DNA of 64,000 nucleotides from contig JAGTJL010000009.1 in assembly GCA_020746875.1 (NCBI GenBank), positions 806,001-870,000 of the forward strand. Reading direction: 5' to 3'. Position numbers and translations under genes: made by a program. Under the pieces are notes generated by a model. The model had not been told where the DNA came from and ran no database searches. It worked only from the letters and a program-made list of their open reading frames with translations. Origin of the DNA: Rhexocercosporidium sp. MPI-PUGE-AT-0058 (taxonomy: Eukaryota; Ascomycota; Leotiomycetes; Helotiales). Numbering within the stretch: position 1 is the first letter of the stretch; each line of letters opens with the position of its first letter. Shown in pieces: positions 22,523 to 34,561 of this stretch.

Positions 22523-25500
22523 ATGTCAGGCATCGAAGCAGCAGGCCTTGCCCTTGGCATGATATCTGCCATTATTTCAATCGTTGATGCTACCATCAAA
22601 ATCTACGAGGCGGTCAAAGACGAAGCGGGCCTTCCTACAAATTTCAAGAAGTCGGCGACAAAACTCCCTCTCATCTCAAAACTCCTTGAAGATGCGGAAA
22701 GATACGTCACGGCAGCGGACGAGGCGACAGAGACTGCATTTACACCTACTTTGGAGGACTGCAAAGCTCAAGCCACACAACTTCAGGAGTTGTTTGCAAA
22801 GGTCATGCCAGAAGAGGGTGAATCGCGGTGGGATCGATATGTGAAAGCTGCTAGGACCATTGGAAAAGGTGGTCGTGTAGAGGATTTGGTTAAGGGGATT
22901 CTGGACGACTTGCAGCTCTTGGCAACGAGCTTTCCAGAAGTAACGACACAAAGAACGAAAGAACAGCTGGCAAAGGCCGTCGAGGAGGTGACTAAGATGG
23001 AACCTTCCCTCCCTGATGGCTTCGAACAAATGCCGACATACGCACACTATGGCAGTGGCGCTCAAAACAATATCACTGGTCAACATATCAACTCCGGTGG
23101 CAATCAAATGTATGGTTCAGGTCAACAGTACATTGGTACTAACCACATTGGTACGCCAAAACCGTAGTATAGCATGTAAGAATCTGTATTTAATACGGGT
23201 TATAGTTCAATACCATGCTCCACCCGCTATCGATGGTACTGATTCGCATGGAAATGTCTACTTTAAAGTACTTCCAGTAACCGCGTCAGGAAAACGATCC
23301 CCAATATCGACCGTCCTAATTTCCAGGGACAAGACGTTTGTTGAAAGACAAGATGTTTTCAGAGCACTAGAACTTCAGTTCTCTCATTCCAACTGTCATA
23401 ATCGGGCAGTCCTCACAGGTTTAGGTGGAGTAGGGTAATTATGCACGCGTTACACCGTTTGTGTCGCACGATCTAATCAAGCCATAGCAAGTCGCAAGTC
23501 GCTATCGAGTACTCGTATCGGCTTAGAGAGAGGGACCCTGATCTCTGGGTGTTCTGGGTATATGCAAGTACTGCCGAGCGTTTTGAAGGCGCTTATAGAT
23601 CTATCGCTGCCACACTTGACCTGCCTGGTGCCGATGATCCCAAAACGGACGTGCTGGTGCTAGTCTCGAGATGGCTGAGCAATACTGACAACGGCCGTTG
23701 GCTTATGATTCTCGATAATGCTGACGATATCGATGTTTTTCAGAAGACACAAGACGGGTCTACAAAAGGGAATAGCCCAAATCTTCCATTATCGAGTTAT
23801 ATCCCACAGTCTATCACCGGATCAGTACTTGTTACTACACGAGACCGAAGCGCAACATCTTGGCTCAGCACTGGGTACACAAGCGTCATCCCGATTAACT
23901 TAATGAGCCCAGAGGAAGCGGACCAGCTACTTTGCGCGAGAATTCATAAAGGTCTTTCCACAGAGTTTGATCGTACCGAGCTTGTCAAAGAGCTAGATTA
24001 TCTCCCACTAGCAATCACTCAAGCTGCCGCGTATATCAGCGCGAACGCTCTACGCACGAATGTTTCCAAGTACTTGGTGCTCTATCGTCACGACGAACAA
24101 AGTCAAAGCAGACTTCTTGACAAAGATTCTGGAGATCTTAGACGGGATCCAAGCGTCCCGAACTCTGTGATCCGGACCTGGGAAATTTCCTTCAATCAAC
24201 TCAAGCGGAACCAGCCACAAGCTGCAGAGCTTCTGTCTTTGATGGCGATGCTAGACCGCCAAGGGATTCCCGAATTCCTCCTCAACGTCCAGTACCCCAA
24301 TCCCCTCGATCTCGAAGACGCTCTGGCGCCTTTAGATGAGTTTTCTCTAATTACTGTTGAAAAGGGCGGGAAAAGCTTTGAGATGCATCGGCTTATCCAA
24401 CTTGCAACACGGAAGTGGGTTGAACAATATGGTAATGGCAAAAGATGGTGGAGTGAGGCTATTGGACTCGTCTCTAAAGCGTTTCCAAATGGGAGCTACA
24501 GCAACTGGAAGACGTGTGAGACTCTGTCACCGCATGCTCTCCAGGTACTGAGGTATGTATTGGATTCGCGCCAGTCTATGCTTGACCGTGCATCCCTCTT
24601 ACACAACATGTCTTGGTATAACTGGATACAAGGTCGTTACGAAGTAGCGAGAGCCGAAAGTAAAGAATCGCTTGCTATTCATGAACAATGTCTCCAGCAT
24701 AATGACGAAAAAATACTTGCAAGTCGGGGTTTGCTTGCCTCAGTGCTTTCCAGCCAGGGCAAGTACGCGGACGCCGAGGCCATGAACCGCCAGACGCTCG
24801 CGATCTGGGAAGAGGTACTCGGCAAGACGCACCCCGACACGCTCACGATTATGAATAACCTCGCTCTTGTGCTTAATAGCCAGGGCAAGTACGCGGACGC
24901 CGAAGCCATGAACCGCCAGACGCTCGCGATCCGGGAAGAGGTACTCGGCAAGACGCACCCCGACACGCTCATGACTATGAGTAACCTCGCTGGAGTGCTT
25001 GCTAGGCAGGGCAAGTACGCGGACGCCGAGGCCATGAACCGCCAGACGCTCGCGATTCGGGAAGAGGTGCTCGGCAAGACGCACCCCGACACGCTTACGA
25101 CTATGAATAACCTCGCTGGAGTGCTTGCTAGGCAGGGTAAGTACGCGGATGCCGAGGCCATGAACCGCCAGACGCTCGCGATCTGGGAAGAGGTACTCGG
25201 CAAGACGCACCCCGACACGCTTATGACTATGAGTAACCTCGCTCTTGTGCTTAATAAGCAGGGCAAGTACGCGGACGCCGAGGCCATGAACCGCCAGACG
25301 CTCGCGATCTGGGAAGAGGTACTCGGCAAGACGCACCCCGACACGCTTACGACTATGAGTAACCTCGCTCTTGTGCTTGCTAGGCAGGGCAAGTACGCGG
25401 ACGCCGAGGCCATGAACCGCCAGACGCTCCAGATCCGGGGAGAGGTCCTCGGCAAGACGCACCCTGACACGCTTACGAGTGTCTACTGTCTTGCACATCT

Positions 25501-25645
25501 ACTCCAGAAGAAAGAAGAGTATGAAGAAGCATTAATACTTTACCAAAGGGCATGTACTGGCTATCAGTTATCATTAGGTTCCGAACATCCAACCACGAAG
25601 GCCTGTGTAAACCATTATTCGGTCATGCTTAATCGTTTTAAATAA
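22523..25645 (+). CDS. NLR-like STAND protein: SesA domain, amyloid-like motif, NB-ARC, TPR repeats
   Basis: Three exons: 22523-23150, 23206-23434 and 23488-25645 (1,004 aa); phases agree and the second intron falls inside the P-loop. Residues 1-165 match the SesA-type N-terminal domain of fungal cell-death proteins (MSGIEAAGLALGMISAI, then YEAVKDEAGLP). Residues 172-209 are Gly/Asn/Gln-rich (GSGAQNNITG, then NQMYGSGQQYIG), resembling the sigma/RHIM-like signalling motifs of fungal NLRs. The NB-ARC has a P-loop GLGGVGKS (about 281-288), Walker B WLMILDNADD (about 357), VLVTTRD (about 400) and LPLA (about 458). From about 709 there are six near-identical 42-residue TPR units. Such proteins act in allorecognition or xenorecognition and can trigger cell death. 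That role is inferred from the family. Confidence 0.88.
24755..25510 (+). repeat. Six tandem 126-bp TPR-coding repeats, nearly identical
   Basis: Units begin with CAGGGCAAG at 24755, 24881, 25007, 25133, 25259 and 25385; the spacing is exactly 126 bp (42 codons). Most of each unit is identical at DNA level (QGKYADAEAMNRQTL, EEVLGKTHPDTL). Differences cluster at a few codons: Trp/Arg after LAI, Thr/Met after DTL, Asn/Ser before NLA, Gly/Leu after NLA, and the Asn-Ser, Ala-Arg or Asn-Lys pair before Gln. The last copy decays towards the C-terminus. The array is visibly more GC-rich than its surroundings. Confidence 0.95.
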
Positions 25646-26854
25646 GTGAAATAAATAGAATAAAGAGGCATTTCATAGTATTACTTATTTGTATTTAACA
25701 TTTGGAAAAGTGATATTATACATTTACCGTAGAAGACTTTATAAAGGTTTCTTATAATTCTTTGAATTATTCTCTACTTATTTATTATTATAACTTTGAT
25801 AAAGAGGGGCACGGGGAAGGAGACTTCTATATACTATGCTTATGATATTCTAGAATGTTCAAGTTCATTCTGTCGTCGTTGTGATACAGTAAGTTTGCAG
25901 CAGCACCTTCTGGTCACATAATGCCTCGCTTGGGCCTGCCTTTTAGGTGAGGCTCCGAGTCTTCGAGAGAGTGCGGAGAGGAAGCCAATTTTGTAAGCGA
26001 CTGTAACTAAATGTGTTTCAAACGAGAATCGCGATATAGAGGAGCGGAAGGACAGTTGACACGTGACCAACCCCCTATCTGTGATATCGTTAGCCGAGGC
26101 TCCCTATTCTTGCCAGGACCGCCACCCGACTAGTTCGTCCCTTGACTCTCTTCGTCTCAAGTGCTCGGGAGCTTGAAACGTCTAAACCTTAAAAGTACAA
26201 CTACAGCTGTCATTTGATGGGAAATAGCCGCGCTCATTTTAGTCGAACGCTAACTCAACGGACGAAAAAGTAGTGTTTACTAATTAGAACGTTTCGTTTC
26301 CCAGCCACCGACCACTAAGATAAAGGCCAGGAATAAGTTCAAGAATTCCGGTCTGCAGATGCCCTCACTTCTACATTTTCAGGATCTCGGTCCGACTCTG
26401 CAGTGGTCAGATAAGACCCCCAAGTCTAAGAGTGTCAGGGCAGCAGAACGTCTTTGACGAACTTTTACTGAAACGAGTTGGGAAGGAAGCTATTTACGCT
26501 AATAAGCTTCATCAAGAGCCCCCTCAACTGTCCCCAACCTCTCCAACTACCTCGGCGCTATGTGGGGATAAAGGAAAATCTGGTGGTCATGACCTATCAT
26601 CCCGTCTCCCTTCAATCATGGCTTCGAACTTCCCCACACGCTAAACATGTAGCTTGGCGTTATGTGTGAGAGGTGGACTTGGTGTTGTCCCGATTGAGGC
26701 ATTCTACAGCCATGAAGATAAAGTCAGCCTCTCTTGCTGTTGACGTTCAAACCTCTATTTACAACACCACCTTCTTTTCGTCACCAAACATCTATATTCA
26801 TTTATTGCGTTCCTTTTTGCTCTTTTCTTTTCCCCTTCATCAAGAACATCTAAG
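25646..26854. other. Gene-poor stretch, AT-rich at its start
   Basis: The first 200 bases after the NLR stop are strongly AT-rich. The rest contains only short unconvincing frames. A CACGTGAC element at about 26060 and a CTAGTTCGTCC string at about 26131 both resemble strings upstream of the NLR gene. I find no transposon open frame. Confidence 0.5.
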
Positions 26855-28170
26855 ATGACTGTCCTTACGCAAACATTATCTATTTTCACTTTAGCACACC
26901 TCGCTGTGGCCGGTCCACTCGCTACCGTGCTACTATGCCTGCTCCGATTATCAAAAGCTCGACTCGAGTACAGAATATCACCTCAAACTTTCCATGGGGG
27001 GTCCGAAGAGATGGTGGGGAAGGTGGAACGATTGATGGAAAGCACATCGTCAACTTCGCAGACACCACAACCTCGAATTCCCATGCGCTCGAAAATTTTG
27101 GCTTCTTCCCATTCACATCCAACTCGATAGCTATGGCCAGTAAGGTATGTCACAGTGCGACAAAGGAATGAAAAGGAAATTGGCTCACCACAGTGAATCT
27201 AGGACGGCATACATGTCACCGATGTAGGCGAGAAGGACGATACCTGGGTCAAGCAGATGTGGCCCTTTGCTAAGAGCAAGACACCGATCAACGGCGAGAC
27301 AGGCGAAGAAAATAAGCTTAATCATCGATACGCCATTTGGCCTAACACGAACATCGTTTCTGAATGCGGAGGTACATGTGGATATACGGTCTCCGATGTC
27401 CTAGACATCACCATCGTGCCCTTCATAAAAAAGTTCCTATACTCAACACTGGCCAAGATCACCATCGGAAACGACGGCTCAGTAGTCACACGAGAAGCTG
27501 TCGCTTTGTGGTATAAATACCAGACAAGTTACGGACAATTCGGATTAGCACGAGCCCGCGATGGCTCGAATGATATCTTCCTCTTCGCTGTCCCTAATAA
27601 TTCTTTTGGCTTGAAGGTCGCTCGTGTCTGCGAGACAAATATCGCGGATACGACCAAGTACACATTTTGGGACGGAAAGACATGGGCCAAGAACCCTCCA
27701 GGGGCATTGGATCCTTCGGCGAATATTTTCCAGTATAACCAAAATGGCTTTTGGTCCTGGCACTGGCGTAAGTTCTCATCAGCATCAGGAAAGGCAATTG
27801 GGCTAATGCGAAACGGGACATCTTCTGGAACGAATACCTCAAGACCTGGATTGCCGTTTTGAACGACCAGCTGGTCGGCAACAGTATCTTTAGACTGATG
27901 TACTCAACCACGGAATGGATTGTTGGTCCGTGGTCGACTAAGCCAATTGATGCCTACAAATCTTTCAGCTGCGACGACAACAAGAATGATGATCATTGCT
28001 CTGTATCTTACAATTACGGGACTCACGCTTACCCGGACATCGATCTTACTGGCAAGGTATGTTATTCTTTTGCATCGTGAATGCATTCGGTTGACATTTT
28101 GCATACTCTGCTCCTCGGATAGACCTACGATGGGCACCAAACTATGTTTTCTACCATTGAGATCGAATAG
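26855..28170 (+). pseudogene. Secreted DUF4185-like protein with two apparent frameshifts
   Basis: A signal peptide starts at 26855 (MTVLTQTLSIFTLAHLAVAGPLA). The frame then has to shift near 26928 to continue as IIKSSTRVQNITSNFPWGVRRDGG and NGKHIVNFADT-like sequence. After a clean GT-AG intron (27145-27202) the protein continues to about 27790, where a second one-base shift in a GGAAAGGC run is needed to reach DIFWNEYLKTWIAVL and VGPWSTKP. A last intron (28057-28122) leads to a short final exon ending at 28170. The RRDGG, ADT, KTW and GPWS signatures resemble secreted DUF4185 proteins, which adopt a glycosidase-like propeller fold; this assignment is from memory and moderate. Splice sites are intact, so either the gene decayed recently or the shifts are sequence errors. 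Confidence 0.6.
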
Positions 28171-28749
28171 AGATCACTCTATCTTGAGCATATTTTCTTT
28201 TTGGATATTCTCTTCTTGAAGATATTTTAGACGAAAGGCTTTTAGAAATGTGTGATGGATTTGTTCACAGCGGCGGCGTTTGGGATGTGGAGATATTTTG
28301 GCAGGAGTAAAATCAGCTCTAGATTACTTTTGCGATGAATGAATCTTGAAATACCACAGAAGTCACTGAAAAAAGATGAGATTGCTGCAGCATCACTGAA
28401 AGTGAATATTTAGCGTACTCATCCAACAGGAGGGGAATTGACCTTCGCTTCATGCGAACTAGTATCCTCAAGGTATCTCACTTCTTCCATCGACAAATCC
28501 CATCGTCCTTCCCAACTCGATCCCTTCGCGACCTCAAGTCTTTGCAATCTCAGAAAATCAGACGAGCACAACATCGACGACCATCTGCATTTCTACCTTA
28601 AGCTTGAATCCCGTTACAGAAAGTAAACAACCCTATACGACCCACTCTCTCAAAGCCACGACCTCTCGCCAAATCTGCGACATCAATTGAAGCAAAGTAA
28701 GCATTCTCAAGTCTGCTGCGGCCAGTTGATACTGACGAAAGGTGGCAGG
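28171..28749. other. Intergenic, no gene seen
   Basis: Promoter region of the plus-strand 2EXR gene, with a C/T-rich stretch near 28490-28530. No coding signal. Confidence 0.5.
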
Positions 28750-29511
28750 ATGACCCAATACTCAATCAAAGATGTCCAAAACGCGCTGGCGATCTTGAAA
28801 CTTCACCTCCCCGACCCCGACGAGAAATTGTTCATTCAGCTCGACGACAGTAAGACCCTTCGCAACTTCACGCTCTTCGACAAACTCCCGCTCGAGTTGA
28901 GGCTGTGCATCTGGCGCATGTGCTTTCCGGGTCCTCGAAGCGTCGGGTTTCACCCCGAATGGTTCAAAATCAATAAGGGACCAGATTACTTCCCAGTCAC
29001 CTTGCAGATAAACAACGAATCCCGCAGCGACACCTACAAACACTACTACATTATTGCACACCCATTCTCTAATGCAAATCATCCTCCAAAGCTTATGTTT
29101 TTCAATCCTCGAGTTGATATAATTAGGATTGGCGTTCTGGAACTGCTCTTTTCCCGGACAGCATTCAACAAGTTTTGGTCAAAGCTTATATCCCGGAACA
29201 GAGAGTGCTTTGAAAGAATAGAAAGGCTGGAGATTCGGGATTTTCGCTCCTCGAAGGCTGACCAACATGTCAGGAAGCTGATCTACAAAGATAAAAATGA
29301 AACCAGCCCTTTTCTCTTGCTACCTGGTCTGAAGGAGGTCACAGTCACTGCTGGCCAGCTGCTTTCAGGAGCGTCAGATGCCGAGAGATTGGAACCAGCC
29401 AAAAAGTTCAAGGAAGCAATCGAGCCAGTATTTGAGGAATATCAATCAGCGTTTCTGACTGGAAAGGTACCGAAAGTGACGGCTCGCATATGGCAAATAT
29501 TGGAACGATGA
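28750..29511 (+). CDS. 2EXR-domain protein (copy 1 of 4)
   Basis: A single-exon frame of 253 aa from ATG 28750; upstream in-frame codons lack another ATG. The 2EXR signature sits at about residues 37-60: FTLFDKLPLELRLCIWRMCF followed by PGPR. Further family features follow, including LQINNESRSDTYKHYY and the FFNPRVD strand, then helices ending near the C-terminus. The function of 2EXR proteins is not known; they are highly expanded in leotiomycetes and sordariomycetes. No signal peptide or membrane segment, so probably cytosolic or nuclear. Confidence 0.85.
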   Translation: MTQYSIKDVQNALAILKLHLPDPDEKLFIQLDDSKTLRNFTLFDKLPLELRLCIWRMCFPGPRSVGFHPEWFKINKGPDYFPVTLQINNESRSDTYKHYYIIAHPFSNANHPPKLMFFNPRVDIIRIGVLELLFSRTAFNKFWSKLISRNRECFERIERLEIRDFRSSKADQHVRKLIYKDKNETSPFLLLPGLKEVTVTAGQLLSGASDAERLEPAKKFKEAIEPVFEEYQSAFLTGKVPKVTARIWQILER

Positions 29512-30318
29512 CAGGCTTCTGTGAAAAGGTTCAAGGGGACAGGAATTAGCTTACATGGGATCCAGTGGATAAGATTCCCACATGGGATTTGGATTTTGTT
29601 TGTGGACACAATGGAGACAAGGAAGATGTCCCAAGGGGATGCTGTCCTCTTCTTTTGGGGTTGAAAGGCTTTCAGCCTGGCTGTGTATCTGGGCTTACGT
29701 GGGAATACCGATGGTTCTCGTGATTTTTCGACGCTTGCTGGCAGTTGAGGGACATGGAGTTGCATTTGAGGGTAGGGAAGTAATGCTTAAGCGGAATGCC
29801 ACAATGCAACTTGACCTATACAAAATGTGATTTGGCTCGAGGTGTTTCCACTGTTACATGGGAATCAACGCAAATGAGAATTCAACACATTACAGTCCTC
29901 TGTGATTGTGACCATACCGGAAATAAGAATGTGAGAACTTTGCCACCCATCTTGAACTCTTCTCCAATCCACACAGTCCATTGTTACTCTGTGAACAAAC
30001 CTTTGCTTCCGGAATTACTTGTAGAGCATCTGAAAATTTGATAGGACTGTCATCACGTCGACGCAAGAGTGAGTGTAAACTCTTTTTATTCATGACTACC
30101 TAACATCATCTAGGCATTCAGAAACCTCACTTTCAGTTCTGATAATAGCATCTCCCCATGTACAATCTTCCGATCAAAGACTGCAGACCACGCAATACCA
30201 AATACGAAATGAAAGCAAGCTCAAGTATCCCTTCCATAGCTTGAACAAAAGCATGCATGTACCACCCAACCCATATGCAACACTAAGGTCACTAGCCAAA
30301 TCCAGGGTATCTAAGAAC
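29512..30318. other. Intergenic, convergent gene ends
   Basis: About 800 bases between two convergent 2EXR genes with only weak frames. No repeat or RNA gene seen. Confidence 0.5.
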
Positions 30319-31362
30319 TTATGGGTAGAGAGAATTCTCGAAGGTCATGAAGGGGCGGAAGGTGACAGTTGGAGCCTGGAATCAGGTTAGTGGGGGGTTT
30401 CAAAGCGGGCTGGCGTAAAAAAACTTACTACATGATCGTTGAAAGCCGATCTAGCGTTCTTCAAGAAGCCAACAATCCAGTTCTCCAAGCCCTTCAGAAC
30501 CATTCTGCCCATAGCATTCTCCCAGTCTCTGTCACCCTTCTTGCCAGTGAAAGTGATCTCCTTCAAAGCTGGGAACAGCAAGAAAGAGCCACAGTACATC
30601 TTTCGGAAGTCCTGGCTTGCCATGTTCTTTGTTCTGTTGTCATTGAAGATCATGACGAAGAAGCGTTCGGTGAAGGTGCCACGGACTTCCAGCTTGGTGA
30701 TGCTCTTGAAGAACTCGGTGTGCTCTGTCTTGACAGCTGAGAGCCAGTCGTGGAGCTCGTCGGGGCTGTGAACCAAGGTTACGAACTCGAGCCAGAACAG
30801 ATCGGTGGACTTGGCGCAGATTGGTCGGAGACCACCGAACTTGACTGGAGCGGCAATCTGGCTACGATCGATAATGGTGAAGTGCTTCAAGGCTTCAGTT
30901 CGGCTCTGCTGGTTAACGCAAAGAGCGACGGGAAGGGGGATGGTGTTCTCGCGCTTCCAGGCTGCCGAATGATATGTTAGTACAGCTACGTAGTTAAAAG
31001 GGATAGAAAGGACATTGAGAAGATCGTGGGAGAAAATGCTTACCTCTCTCAGCATCACCACAGGCCTCGGACTTGTACACAACATGACCAAGGGCAATGG
31101 TTTCACGGTCACTGAAGGTACGTTTCCAAACCATGGCTTTGAGCTCATTAGGCATGCGACCAAAGCATGTGAAGATCTGGGCTCCAGCGTGGATTGTCAA
31201 TTGGCCATTGCTGTCTTGAGAAACTAGAACGGTGGTAGGAGCAGAAGCAGCGGATGTTGAGGGTGAGGTAGAGGAGGTCAAGGCGGAGGTAGGAGTGCCA
31301 GCAGACTGGACAAACAACGTGTTGTTGTTGTCCGAAGACGCGAGGTTCGAAGAAGGATCCAT
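30319..31362 (-). CDS. 2EXR-domain protein (copy 2 of 4)
   Basis: Three exons: 31362-31044, 30961-30429 and 30375-30319, all GT-AG with branch sites (TACTAACA and CACTAACC) and matching phases; 302 aa. An N-terminal Ser/Thr/Ala-rich tail (about 1-50) precedes the divergent 2EXR core FTCFGRMPNELKAMVWKRTF. The typical second motif LCVNQQSRTEALKHF follows, then a C-terminal helical part. The last exon is only 19 codons including the stop. The core is less conserved than in copies 1, 3 and 4: no PGPR-type turn follows it. Function unknown. Confidence 0.82.
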
Positions 31363-32577
31363 GGTGCTACAATTGTATTAGTTGAGGTCTCTAATGATTA
31401 TATACAGTATAAATGGGAATTCGAGCTCAAAATAAGAGCTCAAAGCTGAATTCGAGCATAGACTTATGAAAAACAAGGTATTTGTTTACTTACCTTTCTT
31501 CTCGAATGAATTGAAGTCTTGTTAATAGTAGCAGGGCTTGATCTGGCCTTGAGATTTCAACTAAACTCGAGATTAGACTCGAATTCAGCAAGTTGGGAGG
31601 TTGGTTGTTCGATTTTTTAAAGATGAGGCTAGAAAGTTCGCGAAATTCTTTGTGTGTCGAGCCTTTGTTTGTTGACGAGGCGGTAATCTGAGGCAGAAAC
31701 TTTCGGAGAATTATCGCTCCAGAACAACAAGCCTAATGTTATCGGCACTAGAAGATTAAGATAAGGCTGTCTTACGGTTGGGGTACTCTTCCTGTCGGAT
31801 GTTATATTATTCGGTGCAAGTTCTTGGTAGTCATATAGATGGCAGGTTGAAATCAGGAGGTAAATCTAATTTCAAGCAGGTTTCTCTCTACTTTCTACTT
31901 TCTGGACACAAGTAGCCAGGGTACACTCAAAATCATCCTATCTAGAGCATATATCGTTGTTTAGACTCGAGAACTAAAGCCTCGCTTTATAAAACCCAAA
32001 TGCATATATAGAACAGAACTGTTCGCCCTGCCTTGGACCAATCATCTATTATATCAAAGGACATGTTGATATCTATAACGTTCGGTCTTCAGCTTCCAGT
32101 TATAATAGCAATGGATGTATTCAAATATGAGAAATTGGCATAAACAAACAGCCAGAAAGCAAGAGAGAGCTGTCTTTCCAATGGATGCGGTCTTCGCACA
32201 CTTGACGAATCCGAACGAAGGTGGCTTTAGCGCCATTGAAATTTCTGCTACGGGTAATCTGAATCCAACAGAGGCAATCATTAAATTCAGATCTTAAAAG
32301 ATTTTGATCCTACCTTAGCGATTGATGTAAACATCGATGTTGATGTTGTCACGAGCGAAGCGGAGTAGATCTATCACGTGTTGTTCTGTCTCAATAGGGC
32401 GAGATCTTCATCAGGCATATTTCCCCTCATTACTTACTTCCCACCTTCCACATCCACCCAGATCGTCACCCCCAAGTGCCGTGCTTCTTATCAAGTACCA
32501 GGTACAACGTTACACTATGATTGGGTCATGGATATTGCGTTCCTGGGCAGCATTTTAGCCTCTTTAATTACTCAAAC
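31363..32577. other. Intergenic between divergent genes
   Basis: About 1.2 kb separating the minus-strand 2EXR gene from the plus-strand amidase gene; holds both promoters. No coding signal seen. Confidence 0.5.
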
Positions 32578-34561
32578 ATGGGTTTCTCTTCGCGACTGCG
32601 TTTCCTCGAAACTCCATCCAAAAGTCCGCTCATGATGTTGTTTGTATTTCTAATTTTCGGGGGGCTCTTACACGAGACATTTGGCACGGGGGGTTTTGGA
32701 ATCGAGGTTTTAATGAGAGTGAGACGACGGAATTACTGGAGGTCTTCCAAGTCGAAGCGCCGCTGAGAAAGAGTTATGATGGCACGAGTTGCAAGCAAGT
32801 GATTCTCAAGCATGACTTCACGGCAAGTTATGGATCTCCGTATGTTGGTAAGCTTTAAGTTCTTAATTCAATTCATTCATTGACGAAATCCAGGACTGTA
32901 TTCTCCGCCTGCCGACTGCAAGTTCACCACTGTGATATTCAACATGTCGATTACTTCGGCTGGAATCAATTATGATCGCCTTGGATTGCTCTTCCTGGGC
33001 GATATCGAGGTCTGGCGCACGACGACAGGCATGCCGGTCCGTACTGGGATTTTCTACAACTTTCTAAAGGACGTGACGGTATTTGACGCCCTGCTTCGAA
33101 CAGAGCAGAAAGTTATCATGCAGCTGGACAATATTTACAATGATGTTTTTACTGGTAACTTCAATGTTACTGTCACTGCATTGTATTACGATGATCTCGA
33201 AGCTTTCACGCCGGCCAGGGCAATCCTACCGATTTCAGCGAAGCTATCCTCTGTGAACCAGTCTTCCGTCCTCTCTCTACCTGACGGAAATGCCACTGTG
33301 TCCGTTACTTTCCCAAGGAATGTTGAGAGGGCTGTGGTCAGCATTCTTGCTTCTGGAAATGGCGCTGAGGAGTTTTGGTTTACAAATGTCCCAACGGAGT
33401 ACGAGAAGACCTTCAACAACACGGCGATATATGGGTATAGTTCGTTCCGCGAAGTTCAATTGCTCATCGATAGCGAGCTCGCTGGAGCTATCTGGCCATT
33501 TCCAACAATTTTCACGGGAGGAATTAGTCCTGGTCTGTGGGTGCCGATTGTGGGTGTTGACGCTTATGACCTACCGAACTTTGAGATCGACATCAGCCCG
33601 TGGTTGGGATTGCTTTGCGATGGAAATTCTCACATATTCGAGCTGACGGTTGTTGGTTACGATTCAAAGACAACCTTGGGGACAATTGGATCGAATTGGT
33701 GGGTTTCTGGATCGATCTTTCTATGGCTTGACGATGCAGGGAACCAGACCACTGGGACTGTACGTGTCCGATCCCTGTTCCACGTGAAATTGAAGCTATC
33801 GAGATCTCAATCTAACGAATGTGCAACAGAGTCTTCAGTCATCAACACCAACTCCAGAATTCGACTTTACGCCGATTATCACAACATCTTCGGGGCTCAA
33901 CTCCACTCTCTGGGTCGAGTTGACAGCCGAGAGAACCCTCTCACACTCCTCTACGATAACGACTTCTTCAGGATCCCGAAGCCTCACCTGGTCTCAATCT
34001 CTGGGGTACATTAATATCCAAAACTTCACAGGGAAAGGATACAACGAGACACTTTATCAGCTCACCAGTGGGACCTCGACATTTTCCAGCTCGGAGGACG
34101 ATCAATCCCAGATCAAGAACACATTCTCATACCCGTTATCATTCGCACAGGACTACATCATTCCAGTCGACCCTACAATAATCAACTCAACTCTCGTCGC
34201 TGAGCTTGATCGGTCAAAACTATCATCCTCCATCTCTATCTTATCCCATCTCACTTCACCTACAACTTTCCAGGTTCCAGCCCTTCTAGCGACGAGGCAG
34301 AACGGAAGCTGCATTTACTTCTGGAACAACACATACTACCAGTTTGCTGGAGGCATTGATCCTGCAGATGGGACGATTGGGGCGACGGAGCAGTGGTTCT
34401 CTTTCCTTGGGCCACTTACTAGTGGAGAGGTAGATGCCTATGGAAGACATGTGAGGGCTGTTGATGGGTATGAGCCTATTCTTGTCTTGGATGAGACTTT
34501 TGAGAAAGATATCGAGGTACCTGAGACGGTCAGTCTGGTGGAGGCGAAGGAAGACCTATAA
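32578..34561 (+). CDS. Peptide-N4-(N-acetyl-beta-glucosaminyl)asparagine amidase A (PNGase A)-like protein
   Basis: PNGase A family enzymes cleave N-glycans from glycopeptides, usually outside the cell or in the secretory path. The core is clear: ILKHDFTASYGSPYVG, then TTVIFNMSITSAGINYDRLG, FLGDIEVWRTTT, VMQLDNIYNDV and GLWVPIVGVDAY. Exons after the start region end at 32847, then 32894-33759 and 33830-34561 (GT-AG, phases agree). The N-terminus is less certain. ATG 32578 gives a short basic stretch and a hydrophobic anchor (MMLFVFLIFGGLL). It connects to the core frame (NESETTELLEVFQVEAPL) only with one extra base in the GGGGGG/TTTT run at about 32687-32697. Many Asn-X-Ser/Thr sites fit secretion. 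Confidence 0.82.

Noticed and set aside
24679..25498. Two long minus-strand open frames (about 250-263 codons) opposite the TPR array
   Set aside because: They are antisense shadows of a GC-rich in-frame repeat whose length is a multiple of three; their repeats only mirror the TPR codons.
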